Assembly: GCA_020445605.1 (NCBI GenBank)
Contig: JAGRGH010000010.1
Location: 1 to 55,143 of the forward strand
Direction: 5' to 3'
Origin: Chromatiales bacterium
Lineage (GTDB): Bacteria > Pseudomonadota > Gammaproteobacteria > JAGRGH01
DNA: 55,143 nt
In this document: positions 36,116-44,600 of the stretch, one piece after another
How the letters are laid out: the number at the start of each line of letters is the position of its first letter
How positions within the stretch are numbered: the stretch's first letter is position 1
Translations under genes and position numbers: made by a program
Notes under the pieces: generated by a model
Told to the model about the DNA's origin: nothing
The model's input: only the letters and a program-made list of their open reading frames with translations
Database searches by the model: none

Positions 36116-37165
36116 ATGCCACCGTATAGCGAACAGACCTACACACCGCCGGCCGCGATGCCGGACTACCTGATCCGCTACGCAACGCTGCGCCAGTTGC
36201 AGGTATTCGAGGCGATCGTGCGTCTGGGCAGCTTCACGCGCGCCGCTGAGGAATTGTTTCTTACGCAGCCGACGGTCTCCATGCAGATCAAGAAGCTGGC
36301 CGATTCCATGGGGCTGCCGCTGTTCGAACACGTTGGGCGCAACGTGCGGCCGACCGAGGCGGGGCTGGAACTCTACGAATCCTGCCGGCGCATCTTCGAG
36401 ACGCTCGCGAATCTCGAGATGAAGATCGCCGATCTCAAGGGCATCAAGCGCGGTCGTCTGCGCCTTGGCGTGATCACCACCGCAAAGTATTTCGCACCGG
36501 AAATCCTCGGCGAGTTCTGCAAGCTCTATCCGGGCATCGACGTGGCGCTGAAGGTCTCCAACCGTGACCGCATCCTCGAGCGAATCAACGCCAACGAGGA
36601 CGATCTGTACATTCTCGGCCAGCCGACCGACCAGGTCGATGTCCAGATGTATCCGTTTGCCCCGAACCCGATGGTGGTGCTGGCGCCGCGCGATCATCCG
36701 CTGGTCGGCAAGAAAAACATTCCACTCGCGCGGCTGTCCGAACATCCGTTCATCCTGCGCGAACCGGGCTCCGGCACGCGCGACGCAACACTGCGTGCGT
36801 TCGATGCGATCGGTCTGCGGCCGAACGTGCGCATGGAACTCGGCAGCAACGAGGCCATCAAGCATGCCATCGTCGGCGGGCTCGGACTTTCCGTGCAGTC
36901 ACTGCACACGCTGACCCTGGAAGGCTCGGATGGACCACTCGCCATCCTGGATGTCGAGGGCTTCCCCATCATGCGCCAGTGGTACCTGGTGCATCCCAAG
37001 GGCAAGGAACTCTCGTTGGTCGCGAAGGCCTTCCTCGAGTATGCGCTCGAAGTCGAGCCACACATGCGCGAACGCATGCAGAACCTGTGGCCGAAGCTCA
37101 GCGGCCTGTTCAAGACGATGAAAAAGAGCGCGGCACCGCCGCGTAAGAAGGCTAAGGGCCAATGA
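36116..37165 (+). CDS. cbbR: CbbR: LysR-type regulator of CO2-fixation genes
   Basis: A 349-residue LysR regulator. The N-terminal winged helix-turn-helix is IRYATLRQLQVFEAIVRL to FTRAAEELFLTQPTVSMQI, and the effector domain follows from about residue 100 (LRLGVITTAKYFAPEILGEF). The RYATLRQLQVFEAI start is typical of CbbR. ATG 36116 gives a 14-residue leader that family members often lack. ATG 36158 is a good alternative. It lies downstream of and in the same direction as the operon, rather than divergent from cbbL as is common. Its candidate targets are the AT-rich regions before dabB, cbbL and the CbbS-like gene. Confidence 0.93.
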   Translation: MPPYSEQTYTPPAAMPDYLIRYATLRQLQVFEAIVRLGSFTRAAEELFLTQPTVSMQIKKLADSMGLPLFEHVGRNVRPTEAGLELYESCRRIFETLANLEMKIADLKGIKRGRLRLGVITTAKYFAPEILGEFCKLYPGIDVALKVSNRDRILERINANEDDLYILGQPTDQVDVQMYPFAPNPMVVLAPRDHPLVGKKNIPLARLSEHPFILREPGSGTRDATLRAFDAIGLRPNVRMELGSNEAIKHAIVGGLGLSVQSLHTLTLEGSDGPLAILDVEGFPIMRQWYLVHPKGKELSLVAKAFLEYALEVEPHMRERMQNLWPKLSGLFKTMKKSAAPPRKKAKGQ

Positions 37166-37408
37166 CTGACTACCGTGAAATCAAGCTTTCCGCTCTTTGA
37201 AATCTGTCTGAGGAAGGCGACGTAAGTGGATTCGTAGAGTGTTCACTCGACAACGAGCTCGCATCTCCTAGCTCATTCAAGACTCGTCGCGTGGAAGCAC
37301 GATTACCAGAACAAATACTTTCATTGCAAGCGCTGCTTCCTGGTTCGCAAACCTAGAGCACCCAAGGACGCGTGCTTCGCCCAATTTCGTGTGACCTAGA
37401 GGTTGGCC
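37166..37408. other. Intergenic region after cbbR without confident gene
   Basis: The base composition drops visibly compared with cbbR and stays lower to about 38160. A short open frame ends at 37399 and includes HDYQNKYFHCKRCFLV, a CxxC-containing peptide. No start, ribosome-binding site or family is evident, so it is at most a gene fragment. Confidence 0.35.
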
Positions 37409-38044
37409 TCATCGACAAGTAAGCTCGCCGTCAGGTTCATGTCGGCATCGTAATCTTGGCAGGTCAGGAAAAGGTGGCTTCAGGCTCTTTCCCGCGAGAG
37501 ACCACTTCACATCTTTTGCCGGAAACCAGTCTCCGCCCGGATCATTGCACTGAATTGACGATTCCGGAGCTAGCTTCCCCCGCATGGTCGAGGGCCCAAA
37601 GTCTTTACAGCCGCCCTCCCACTGCCACCACCTCGTTAGAGGCATCAGCACCGCGCCTTCCCATGTTGGCAGTCGATAGGAGTAGTACTTGCCGTTGTAG
37701 TCCCGAATCAGTAGGTCGCGTTGCCCGGGCGTTAACTCTGATCGATCCGGAAAATCGTCTTGTCTGCTCTCCTTAAATTGGCGAATCATTACCTCGCCTG
37801 GGCGAAGTTCGGGGACCGGTGGAGTGCCTCCGGCGTGCCATGCTGCGCGGGCTTTTGACGATGGGAACAGGCTTCCAATGAATGGTGTGGCGGCGACTGC
37901 AGCACCAAAGACCGCCAGCATAATCAGGACAATACGTAACTTTCGCCGATAGCCAACTATGGCGAACGACCGCTGGACCAGTGTTTCGCTGCGCGCTAGC
38001 TGCGCTAGGTGGTCTAACGAACTTGGTTGTATTTGCCGCTCCAT
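37409..38044 (-). CDS. Rieske-subunit-like membrane-anchored protein lacking the cluster motif
   Basis: A 211-residue protein. One membrane helix near residues 36-58 (LRIVLIMLAVFGAAVAATPF) is followed by IGSLFPSSKARAA and then ELRPGEVMIRQF. This strongly recalls the N-terminal anchor and hinge of the ubiquinol-cytochrome c reductase Rieske protein (PF..SL.PSA.A.A, L.PG). The C-terminal domain has GGCKDFGP and IQCNDPGGDW where Rieske proteins carry CTHLGC and CPCHGS. The His ligands and one Cys of each box are missing, so a [2Fe-2S] cluster cannot be bound in the usual way. The N-terminal 30 residues are soluble, without a twin-Arg motif. Lower GC than neighbours suggests transfer. The similarity is by eye. 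Confidence 0.6.
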   Translation of the reverse strand: MERQIQPSSLDHLAQLARSETLVQRSFAIVGYRRKLRIVLIMLAVFGAAVAATPFIGSLFPSSKARAAWHAGGTPPVPELRPGEVMIRQFKESRQDDFPDRSELTPGQRDLLIRDYNGKYYSYRLPTWEGAVLMPLTRWWQWEGGCKDFGPSTMRGKLAPESSIQCNDPGGDWFPAKDVKWSLAGKSLKPPFPDLPRLRCRHEPDGELTCR

Positions 38045-38212
38045 GGGCGTGCAAGTCTCTAGAGGGCGATCGATTCACGAGGTACGGGTGAGCGTAGCAG
38101 CCGCCCGGCCAATTGGAAACCTCGAGAGGTGGGAGTGGCGTCGGTCGCACGCGATTTAGGGGGCGTCGTCTATACGGGCCGATAGACGACTGCGGCGGAC
38201 AGCCTGCGGCGG

Positions 38213-38767
38213 CTAATGCCCGCGCATGCGGCGGGTCTTTTCCACCATGCGGTGGGTCGAGCGGTTGTTGTTGAACCGCGCGACCTGATGCAGCGGCACC
38301 CAGCGGATCTGGTGCGATTCGTCGTTGCCGGGAATCTCCAGGTCGTCATCCATCTCGATCAGAAAACGCACGTCGATGTGTTCGTGCCGCGGGCCAAGGT
38401 GGCTTCCCGGGATGGTGTGGATGTCCACGTCAAAGATGTCCGTGTCGACCAGCCGGATGTGTGACGGCTGCATGCCGGTCTCTTCCGAGGTTTCGCGCAG
38501 CGCCACCCGCAGGATGTCCGCATCACCGTCGGCATGACCGCCGGGCTGAAACCACTGGTCGTGCTTGCGATGGTGCAACAGCAGCACGCGGTCGCGACGC
38601 GGGTTCACGACCCAGGCCGAGCCGGTGACATGCGCGGGCCACAGATCGCGGTGAAAACAGTCTTCGTGCGCCTGCACGAACGCCCGGGCGCGGGACAGGT
38701 AGGCCGCCTCTTCCATGAAGCTGGTCGGGTGCGCGTCGAGCAGATCGAGCAGGTCCTGGCGGTGCAT
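38213..38767 (-). CDS. NUDIX hydrolase linked to csoS1D
   Basis: A 184-residue pyrophosphohydrolase. The NUDIX box reads GGHADGDADILRVALRETSE followed by ETG, with REx2SEE intact (the first box Glu is replaced by Asp/Ala). Additional features are a DQWFQPGG loop and the C-terminal HQIRWVPL strand. NUDIX enzymes cleave X-linked diphosphates; the substrate here is unknown. It starts 11 bp after csoS1D in the same direction, so it is cotranscribed and may act on a Calvin-cycle by-product, nucleotide or cofactor. This context role is inference. Confidence 0.9.
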   Translation of the reverse strand: MHRQDLLDLLDAHPTSFMEEAAYLSRARAFVQAHEDCFHRDLWPAHVTGSAWVVNPRRDRVLLLHHRKHDQWFQPGGHADGDADILRVALRETSEETGMQPSHIRLVDTDIFDVDIHTIPGSHLGPRHEHIDVRFLIEMDDDLEIPGNDESHQIRWVPLHQVARFNNNRSTHRMVEKTRRMRGH

Positions 38768-38778
38768 GGCGGCGCGGG

Positions 38779-39393
38779 TCAGGTCGTCGAGGGGTTCTCG
38801 ACGGCCTCGATCGCGGCGGCCGCGGCCTCGTCCACATCGCCCTCGCGGCCGGACAGGATCAGGCGCCCGAACGCGCCCACGGCGCGCACATCGACCAGGG
38901 TGATGTTCGCGGCCTTCTCCGCCTGGTTCGCGGCATAGATGATGTAGCCGGCCGGCTCGGTCTCGAGGATGAACATGCTCTGGCCGGGCAGGATCATGGA
39001 GCCGCGCCGGTCCTGGCGATTGATCAGCACGGCGTGATCGGGCGTCATGCCGCGGATGACCTCCTGCCAGGCGATGCGGCAGCGTTCGCGGTCGTGCGCG
39101 CTCGCCCGCATGTTCGCCAGCACGATGCGGCCTGCCTCACGCACGTCGCTCTGGTCGCGCTGGTGGATGACCATGGAGCCATACGCCCGCTCGACGACCT
39201 GCTGCGAGAGATGCACGCGGGTCGCCTTGAGTGCGATGTCCGTCAGCCGATGGATCGCCATGCCGGGCGAGACCTCGACCCACAGGCAGGCATCGCCCGG
39301 CACCGGCAGAAACCCGCGCGACACCGTCGCCATATAGGCGGCGAGCTGCGGCTGCAGCGAGTCGATGTAGACGTAGGTTCTTAGCTTGATCAT
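38779..39393 (-). CDS. csoS1D: CsoS1D tandem-BMC shell protein
   Basis: A 204-residue protein with two fused BMC domains that form pseudo-hexamers with a large, gateable central pore, presumed to pass RuBP or 3-PGA. Recognised by the start [20 protein letters not shown], then [18 protein letters not shown] in the first domain, and [20 protein letters not shown] and [19 protein letters not shown] in the second. The ATG at 39393 is chosen; the upstream extension to 39450 has no family support. It is encoded apart from and opposite to the main cso operon, between a RubisCO-small-subunit-like gene and a NUDIX gene. Confidence 0.93.
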   Translation of the reverse strand: MIKLRTYVYIDSLQPQLAAYMATVSRGFLPVPGDACLWVEVSPGMAIHRLTDIALKATRVHLSQQVVERAYGSMVIHQRDQSDVREAGRIVLANMRASAHDRERCRIAWQEVIRGMTPDHAVLINRQDRRGSMILPGQSMFILETEPAGYIIYAANQAEKAANITLVDVRAVGAFGRLILSGREGDVDEAAAAAIEAVENPSTT

Positions 39394-39546
39394 CCGGTTC
39401 AGGGGCCCAGGCCAACAACGGACCAACGCTAACCACGCAACGCCAGCCATGGATCACGGCAGGGCATGACGGCCCCGCCCATGGCGGCGATCGAGTCGCT
39501 GGCTGGTTGTACCTGTGCCCGGAACCGGCCGGGCAGACGGGAGGGT

Positions 39547-39858
39547 CTAGGCGGCGGCGGCGAGCGGGCTGTGGACGACCAACGAGAAGCGGCTGTGGAA
39601 GCTGAAGTCCTCGATATTCAGTCGTATGTGATGGTCGGGGTGCGCGGCAAGGCAGCGGTCAAGCTCGGTCACGAGCTTGTGGTCATCGCCGCTGTAACAA
39701 CATTCCTGCCCCCACTTCCGCCACGGCGTGAACCGTGCGCCCATCACGGGCGTGTGCTCTATGCAGATCACACAGCCCTGTCTCAAACATGATCCAATCG
39801 TCTCGAGCACCGAGTCCGCAACGGAATGAACGCCGGCACTGTGTTGATCAGGTCGCAT
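39547..39858 (-). CDS. Stand-alone RubisCO-small-subunit-like protein
   Basis: A 103-residue protein starting at 39858 behind GAAGGGG. It aligns with the CbbS of this window over its last 85 residues: QGCVICIEH versus QGWTPAIEH, PWRKWGQ versus YWTMWKL, TELDRCLAAHPDHHIRL versus AELESCHRAYPDHHIRL, and FSLVVHSP versus VAFVVYEG. It lacks the N-terminal strand region of CbbS. It has six Cys (SCLRQGCVIC, ECC, RC), unlike CbbS, which has one. It could compete for or bind RubisCO like the small-subunit-like domains of CcmM in beta-carboxysomes, or be a regulatory variant. It lies 153 bp upstream of csoS1D in the same direction. Homology is clear by eye, function is inference. Confidence 0.82.
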   Translation of the reverse strand: MRPDQHSAGVHSVADSVLETIGSCLRQGCVICIEHTPVMGARFTPWRKWGQECCYSGDDHKLVTELDRCLAAHPDHHIRLNIEDFSFHSRFSLVVHSPLAAAA

Positions 39859-40060
39859 TGGCAAGCCCCTTCGCTTGTGGCGGTTAGAGCCGAGCTCTGC
39901 GGTGCCCCGTTCGGGGGCCATACGCAGATCGGCAAAGGGACTCTAATCGGAACGCCCGTGCAACGGAAATTGCAATTTTGCGTGTCCGACATCAACATCA
40001 ATCTATAACCTATGGAACCGTCGCTGACCTATAGATCATCTGCACATCGTGCCCGGTGCC
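39859..40060 (-). promoter_or_regulatory. Upstream region of the CbbS-like/csoS1D operon with LysR-type dyad
   Basis: The segment at about 39995-40040 contains ATCTATA and TATAGAT as an inverted repeat, with CCTATGG and ACCTATAG between and beside them. On the minus strand this reads CATAGGTTATAGATTGATG. The cbbL upstream region read on its minus strand has the similar CATAGGTAGATGATG. This is a candidate CbbR operator. Confidence 0.45.
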
Positions 40061-40290
40061 TGTGAACAGCCCCGTTTTCGGGGGCCGGGAGGCGGGGCGT
40101 CGGTCCGTGCGAAGCCGCCGAAAACGAACCGGCAGCCGGCCCGTCGGGAGAACGGGCGGGCCGGCTGCCCAAGGTGTCTTTCAGGTTGCTTCTGACACGA
40201 CACCTTTATATACGGTGCGCGCGCCTCATTGGAAACTGATAGTTTCGATCCGAACCATCGAAATATGTCTATGCATCAGCCGGCACGTCG
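40061..40290. other. Hairpin-rich non-coding region
   Basis: At least three strong stem-loops: GCCCC..GGGGC (40069-40085) with a TTTT-containing loop; a 13-bp stem GGCAGCCGGCCCG/CGGGCCGGCTGCC (40131-40169); and AAGGTGTC/GACACCTT (40171-40206) followed by TATATA. A weaker GTTTCGAT/ATCGAAAT pair lies near 40243-40266. No credible gene is visible. It may be terminators or a structured RNA. The rest of the interval up to 40474 shows nothing recognisable. Confidence 0.45.
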
Positions 40291-40474
40291 CGTGCGGTGC
40301 CGCGCGCCGGGCGTGTTGCGAGCTCAGTTGCCCCGCGGGTGGCCCGATCGTTGGCCGGGGGCGCTTTTGTAGCCGTTGAGGGGCGCAGTGTCCGAAGCGG
40401 GTCCGGCCGCTTGGATCTTCACCGGAATCGGCGCCGTTCGAATCGCCGCGACTCAGCGCGCGCCCGGCGGCATT

Positions 40475-40641
40475 GGAAGACTGTCGAAATTTCCCTTTTA
40501 GCAGCCCGATATCGCGAGACGGGGTCGTCTCGCCCGAAAATCGAACACGCAAGTGTTCGATTCTATTGAGCAACCGAAAACCGCGCTTTTCGGTTGCGAG
40601 GTTGAAAAGGCCATGACCGGGCCGTTTTCAACAACCTGTTA
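40475..40641 (-). repeat. Family-B multi-hairpin element, copy B2
   Basis: A 167-bp copy opposite to B1, with good conservation from CGAGACGGGGTCGTCTCGCC to its TCAACAACCTGTTA end. One end (40475-40510) is degenerate. Stems covary with B1, for example in the AATCGAACAC..GTGTTCGATT hairpin. Its terminal TTA is the stop codon (TAA on the minus strand) of the neighbouring gene. Confidence 0.85.
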
Positions 40642-41358
40642 GACCCGGCGGTCTGTCTTGCGGCTGCGTGATCGGCAGGCGACCAGCGCGCCCAGCGTCA
40701 GCAGCGCAATGGCGCCCGGGGCCGGGACGGAGCCGCCGAACGGTGGCGTTGTCGCGGACCAGTGATGCACGGCAAACCCGCCTCGTGGATCAAATGCGGC
40801 CGCTGCGGCCGCACCTTGAACGAATCCCCAGAGCTGATCGAGCGCAAGCGCGGCGGCGACGGCGTCCGGACCGGTCGCAATGTCGAGCAGGTCGATTGTG
40901 TCCTGTTCGCCCTGTCCAAACAGGATGCTGAACTTCACGCCGAGGAAGTTGGCAACCAGATCGTCGCTGAAGCCTGTGTCGATCAGCGTGAACAGATGAC
41001 GTTTCTCATCCCCGACGCCGGGCTTGGCGTCGAGATAGCCGATGACGAAGGCATGGGTCGGGTCGAAAGAAATCACATGTTCCAGCCTGGTTGGGCCGGA
41101 GCTGTTGATTGCAAAGGGATAATCCGCGCTGCGTTCGATGGCGTTCCACTCGAAGATGATGACGCTGTGAATGTCTTCGCCGGTGGGGGTTTCGGAAAAC
41201 AGTTCTAGGTCATAGGTGATCTTGAAACCACCCCCGATCTCCATGACGCTGGCCAGGGCGTGGTCCGCTCCAAGCAACAGTAACAGTGCGAGAACGGTTC
41301 GGCCGAGTGCGTTCCGACGCCTCGGCGCCAAGCCGGCAATATCGACATGTGCGTTCAT
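40639..41358 (-). CDS. Exported protein with VPAP-type C-terminal sorting signal
   Basis: A 239-residue protein starting at 41358 behind GGGGGAA. A long signal peptide (TVLALLLLLGADHALAS) precedes a beta-rich domain (GGGFKITYDLELFSETPTGE). The C-terminus SVPAPGAIALLTLGALVACR plus an Arg/Lys tail is the tripartite layout of PEP-CTERM-like anchors, with VPAP in place of VPEP. The function of the body is unknown. The stop codon is contributed by family-B element B2. Confidence 0.75.
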   Translation of the reverse strand: MNAHVDIAGLAPRRRNALGRTVLALLLLLGADHALASVMEIGGGFKITYDLELFSETPTGEDIHSVIIFEWNAIERSADYPFAINSSGPTRLEHVISFDPTHAFVIGYLDAKPGVGDEKRHLFTLIDTGFSDDLVANFLGVKFSILFGQGEQDTIDLLDIATGPDAVAAALALDQLWGFVQGAAAAAAFDPRGGFAVHHWSATTPPFGGSVPAPGAIALLTLGALVACRSRSRKTDRRV

Positions 41359-41463
41359 ATTGTTTAGATTCCCCCGCAAGAACTGCCATTCTGTAACAGA
41401 ATGCACGTGGCTGGGAAGCCCTGGCGCGCACGGCATTCGGCGGGCCCGGCTGCGGCATTCCGC

Positions 41464-41567
41464 TACTATCGACCGCTGCAAGCCGTTGAAATTGAGATAA
41501 AACGAAAAATCACACTGCATGGGTTTCGGGGCTCCGGCAGTCTGGGACGGATTGACGAGAGCTTTCC
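41464..41567 (+). repeat. Degenerate partial family-A element (A7)
   Basis: Aligns with the right two thirds of A1: GCCGTTGAAATTGAGA for the third hairpin arm, AACGAAAAATCACAC and GGGTTTCGGGGCTC for the spacer, then GGCAGTCTGGGACGGATTGA and GAGAGCTTTCC for the end hairpin. The left end is lost. It lies just upstream of the nuclease gene. Confidence 0.6.
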
Positions 41568-41648
41568 TGGTTGGCTGCGGGCGAGCGTTCAAATTCGCCG
41601 CCCGCGGGGTCAGCCCCATCTCGATTCAGAGTCTAGAGCGAGACGACA

Positions 41649-44600
41649 ATGCGAAATTTCCACCCTGTCACTGGCTCGTTGCTGCTGGCAACGCTCGGTC
41701 TTGTCGGGACTGGTTCCCAGGCTGCCGGGAATCTCATCATCACCGAGATCATGTACAACCCGGCCAGTTCCGAAGACAACTGGGAATGGATCGAAATTCA
41801 TAACAACGGCGACATGACCGTTGATCTGGCCGGCTATGTCGTTGACGACAACAACGGGGTGGCTCATCTGGGCGCGAACATCGCCAGCGGTTCGGTGGCC
41901 GCCGGCGAGTCGGCGGTTCTCTACAACGCCGACGACGTCAGCGCGGCGAACTTCCAGGCGGCCTGGGGCACGGTTAATCTGATCGCCGTGACCAACTGGT
42001 CCGCGATGTCGCTGAACAATAGCGGTGACACCGTTGGCATCTGGAACAGTTTTGCCAACTACAGCGGCGACAGCGTGACCCAGGCCAATGTCATTGAGCA
42101 GGTGGTCTATGGCACCACTGCGCCATGGCCCGTCGATGATGGTGCTGGCTCCATCTACCTGACCGGTCTCGCCGCCGACAACAACAATGGCGCCAATTGG
42201 GCGCTGAGCACGGACGGTGCCAGCACGCCGGTCTTCGATGCCTACACCGCCGCTGCCGCTGGCGGTAACAGTGGAACCGACATCGGCTCGCCCGGGCTGT
42301 CGCCGCCGAAGCTCATCGTCACCGAGATCATGTACAACCCGGCCAGCGCGGAAGACAACTGGGAATGGATCGAGATCTACAACGCCGGTGGTTCCACAGC
42401 TGATCTGGCCGGCTATGTCGTTGATGACAACAATGGAGTGGCTCATCTGGGCGCGAACATCGCCAGCGGTTCGGTGGCTGCCGGCGAGTCGGCGGTTCTC
42501 TACAATGCCGACGACGTCAGCGCGGCGAACTTCCAGGCGGCCTGGGGCACGGTCAATCTGATCGCCGTGACCAACTGGTCCGCCATGTCATTGAACAATG
42601 CCGGTGACACCATCGGCATCTGGAACAGCTTTGCCAGCTACAGCGGCGACAATGAACTCCAGGCCAATGTGATCGAGCAGGTCGTCTATGACGATGAAGC
42701 GCCATGGCCCGTCGATGACGGCGCGGGCTCCATCTACCTGACCGGTCTCGCCGCCGATAACAACAATGGCGCCAATTGGGCGCTGAGCACGGACGGTGCC
42801 AACACACCGGTCTTCGATGCCTACACCGCCGCTGCCGCTGGCGGTAATAGTGGAACCGACATCGGCTCGCCGGGAACGCCCGTGGTGGTTCCGGCGCTCA
42901 GGATTCACGAGGTGCAGGGTTCGGGCGCGGGTGTAACCAGCCCGGGGACCGCCGTGATGATTGAAGGCGTGGTGATCGGCGACTACCAGGAGACCGACGA
43001 GCTGGATGGCTTCTTTGTCCAGGAAGAGGACGCCGATGCCGACGCCGATCCCGCCACCTCCGAAGGCATCTTCGTCTATTGCGGTGGCGCCTGCGGCACC
43101 TTCCCCGTCAGCGAGGGGCAGATCGTTGAGGTGACCGGCATTCAGGAAGAGTTCTTCGGCATGAGCCAGATCGACGTTTCCGGCGCTGGCGCCAATGTTG
43201 TCGTCACCGACGCCGGAGACAACCTGGGGCTGATCACGGCCACCACGGTCTCGTTGCCTGCCGCGGCCGGAACGGATCAGGCGGGAACGTTTGAAAATGT
43301 CGAAGGCATGCTGGTGACGTTCGATGTTCAGCTGACCGTGACCGAACTCTTCGAGCTGGCCCGCTACGGGCAGATCGTGCTCTCCGAGGACGGGAAGCTG
43401 CGCCACTTCACCGATCAGAATGCACCGGATGTCGCGGGTTATGCAGATCATCTGGCGGATATCGCGAAGCGACGGATCATTCTGGACGATACCAATGACG
43501 TCCAGAACCAGCCGGACAACGTTTTCCATCCGCAACCCGCTGGCTTCGCGGTGGACAACTTCATCCGTGGCGGTTACACGGTGGGCAACCTGACCGGCGT
43601 CATGCACTGGTCCTGGGCCGGCCTTGGCGGCACGGATGCGTGGCGAATCCGTCCGCAGCTCAGCAGCCCGGTGAGCTTCAATGCGGACAACGCCCGCCAG
43701 GCGACACCAACGGACGTGGGCGGGGACATCAAGCTCGCCGCGCTGAACCTGCTGAACTACTTCAGCACCATCGATGCCACCGCCAGCAACAGCATCGGGG
43801 ATTGCGGTCCCGGTCTCACACTGGATTGCCGCGGTGCCGACAGCGCGGCCGAGCTGACGCGCCAGACGCAGAAACTGACCAGCGCGCTGCTCGCCATGGA
43901 CGCTGATGTCGTCGGTCTGGTCGAGATCGAAAACAATGAAACGGCATCCTTGCAGGCGATTGTCGATGCGCTGAATGCGATTGCCGGCGCCGGAACCTAC
44001 GACTATGTCGACACCGGCTTCATCGGAGACGATGCCATCAAGGTCGGTTTCATCTACAAGCCTGCCGTGGTTGGCCTGTCGGGCGCCGCGGCAGTTCTCG
44101 ACACCGGGGTGGACGCCCGTTTTGACGACTTCCGGAACCGTCCGACGCTGGCGCAGACATTTGAAGTGGTCGATGTCGCCAACGACAGCTTTGGAGAAAA
44201 ATTCACTGCCGCAATCAACCACTTCAAGTCCAGAGGCTCGGCCTGTGACGATGTCGGCGATTTCGACGCCAACGATGGCCAGGGCAATTGCAATGGAACG
44301 CGTACCGGGGCCGCCGAGGCCCTGGTCGACTGGCTGGCCACGGATCCCACGGGCAGCGGCGACCCGGACTTTGTGATTCTGGGGGACCTCAACGCGTTTG
44401 CGATGGAGGATCCCGTTGCCGCGATCCTGGAAGGGGCCGATGACGTTTCCGGCAACAGCGATGACTTTGTGAATCTGATTGACCAGTTCCTTGGAGCCAA
44501 TGCCTATAGTTTTGTCATCGGCGGACAGTGGGGCTATCCGGACCACGCCCTTGCCAATGGACCACTGGCGGCACAGGTCACTGGAGTGACCCAATGGCAC

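Noticed and set aside
40131-40169. Strong GC hairpin as intrinsic terminator
   Set aside because: No T-tract follows on the plus strand (CAAGGTGTC) and none is clear on the minus strand. Kept only as an unexplained structure.
40056-40379. 107-codon plus-strand ORF
   Set aside because: It overlaps the hairpin series and has no start signal, no family resemblance and erratic codon use.
41731-42880. Repeats considered as CRISPR or other arrays
   Set aside because: Two long in-frame units coding for protein domains, not short regularly spaced repeats. No CRISPR-like array is present anywhere, and the 7-bp array at the end has no spacers.
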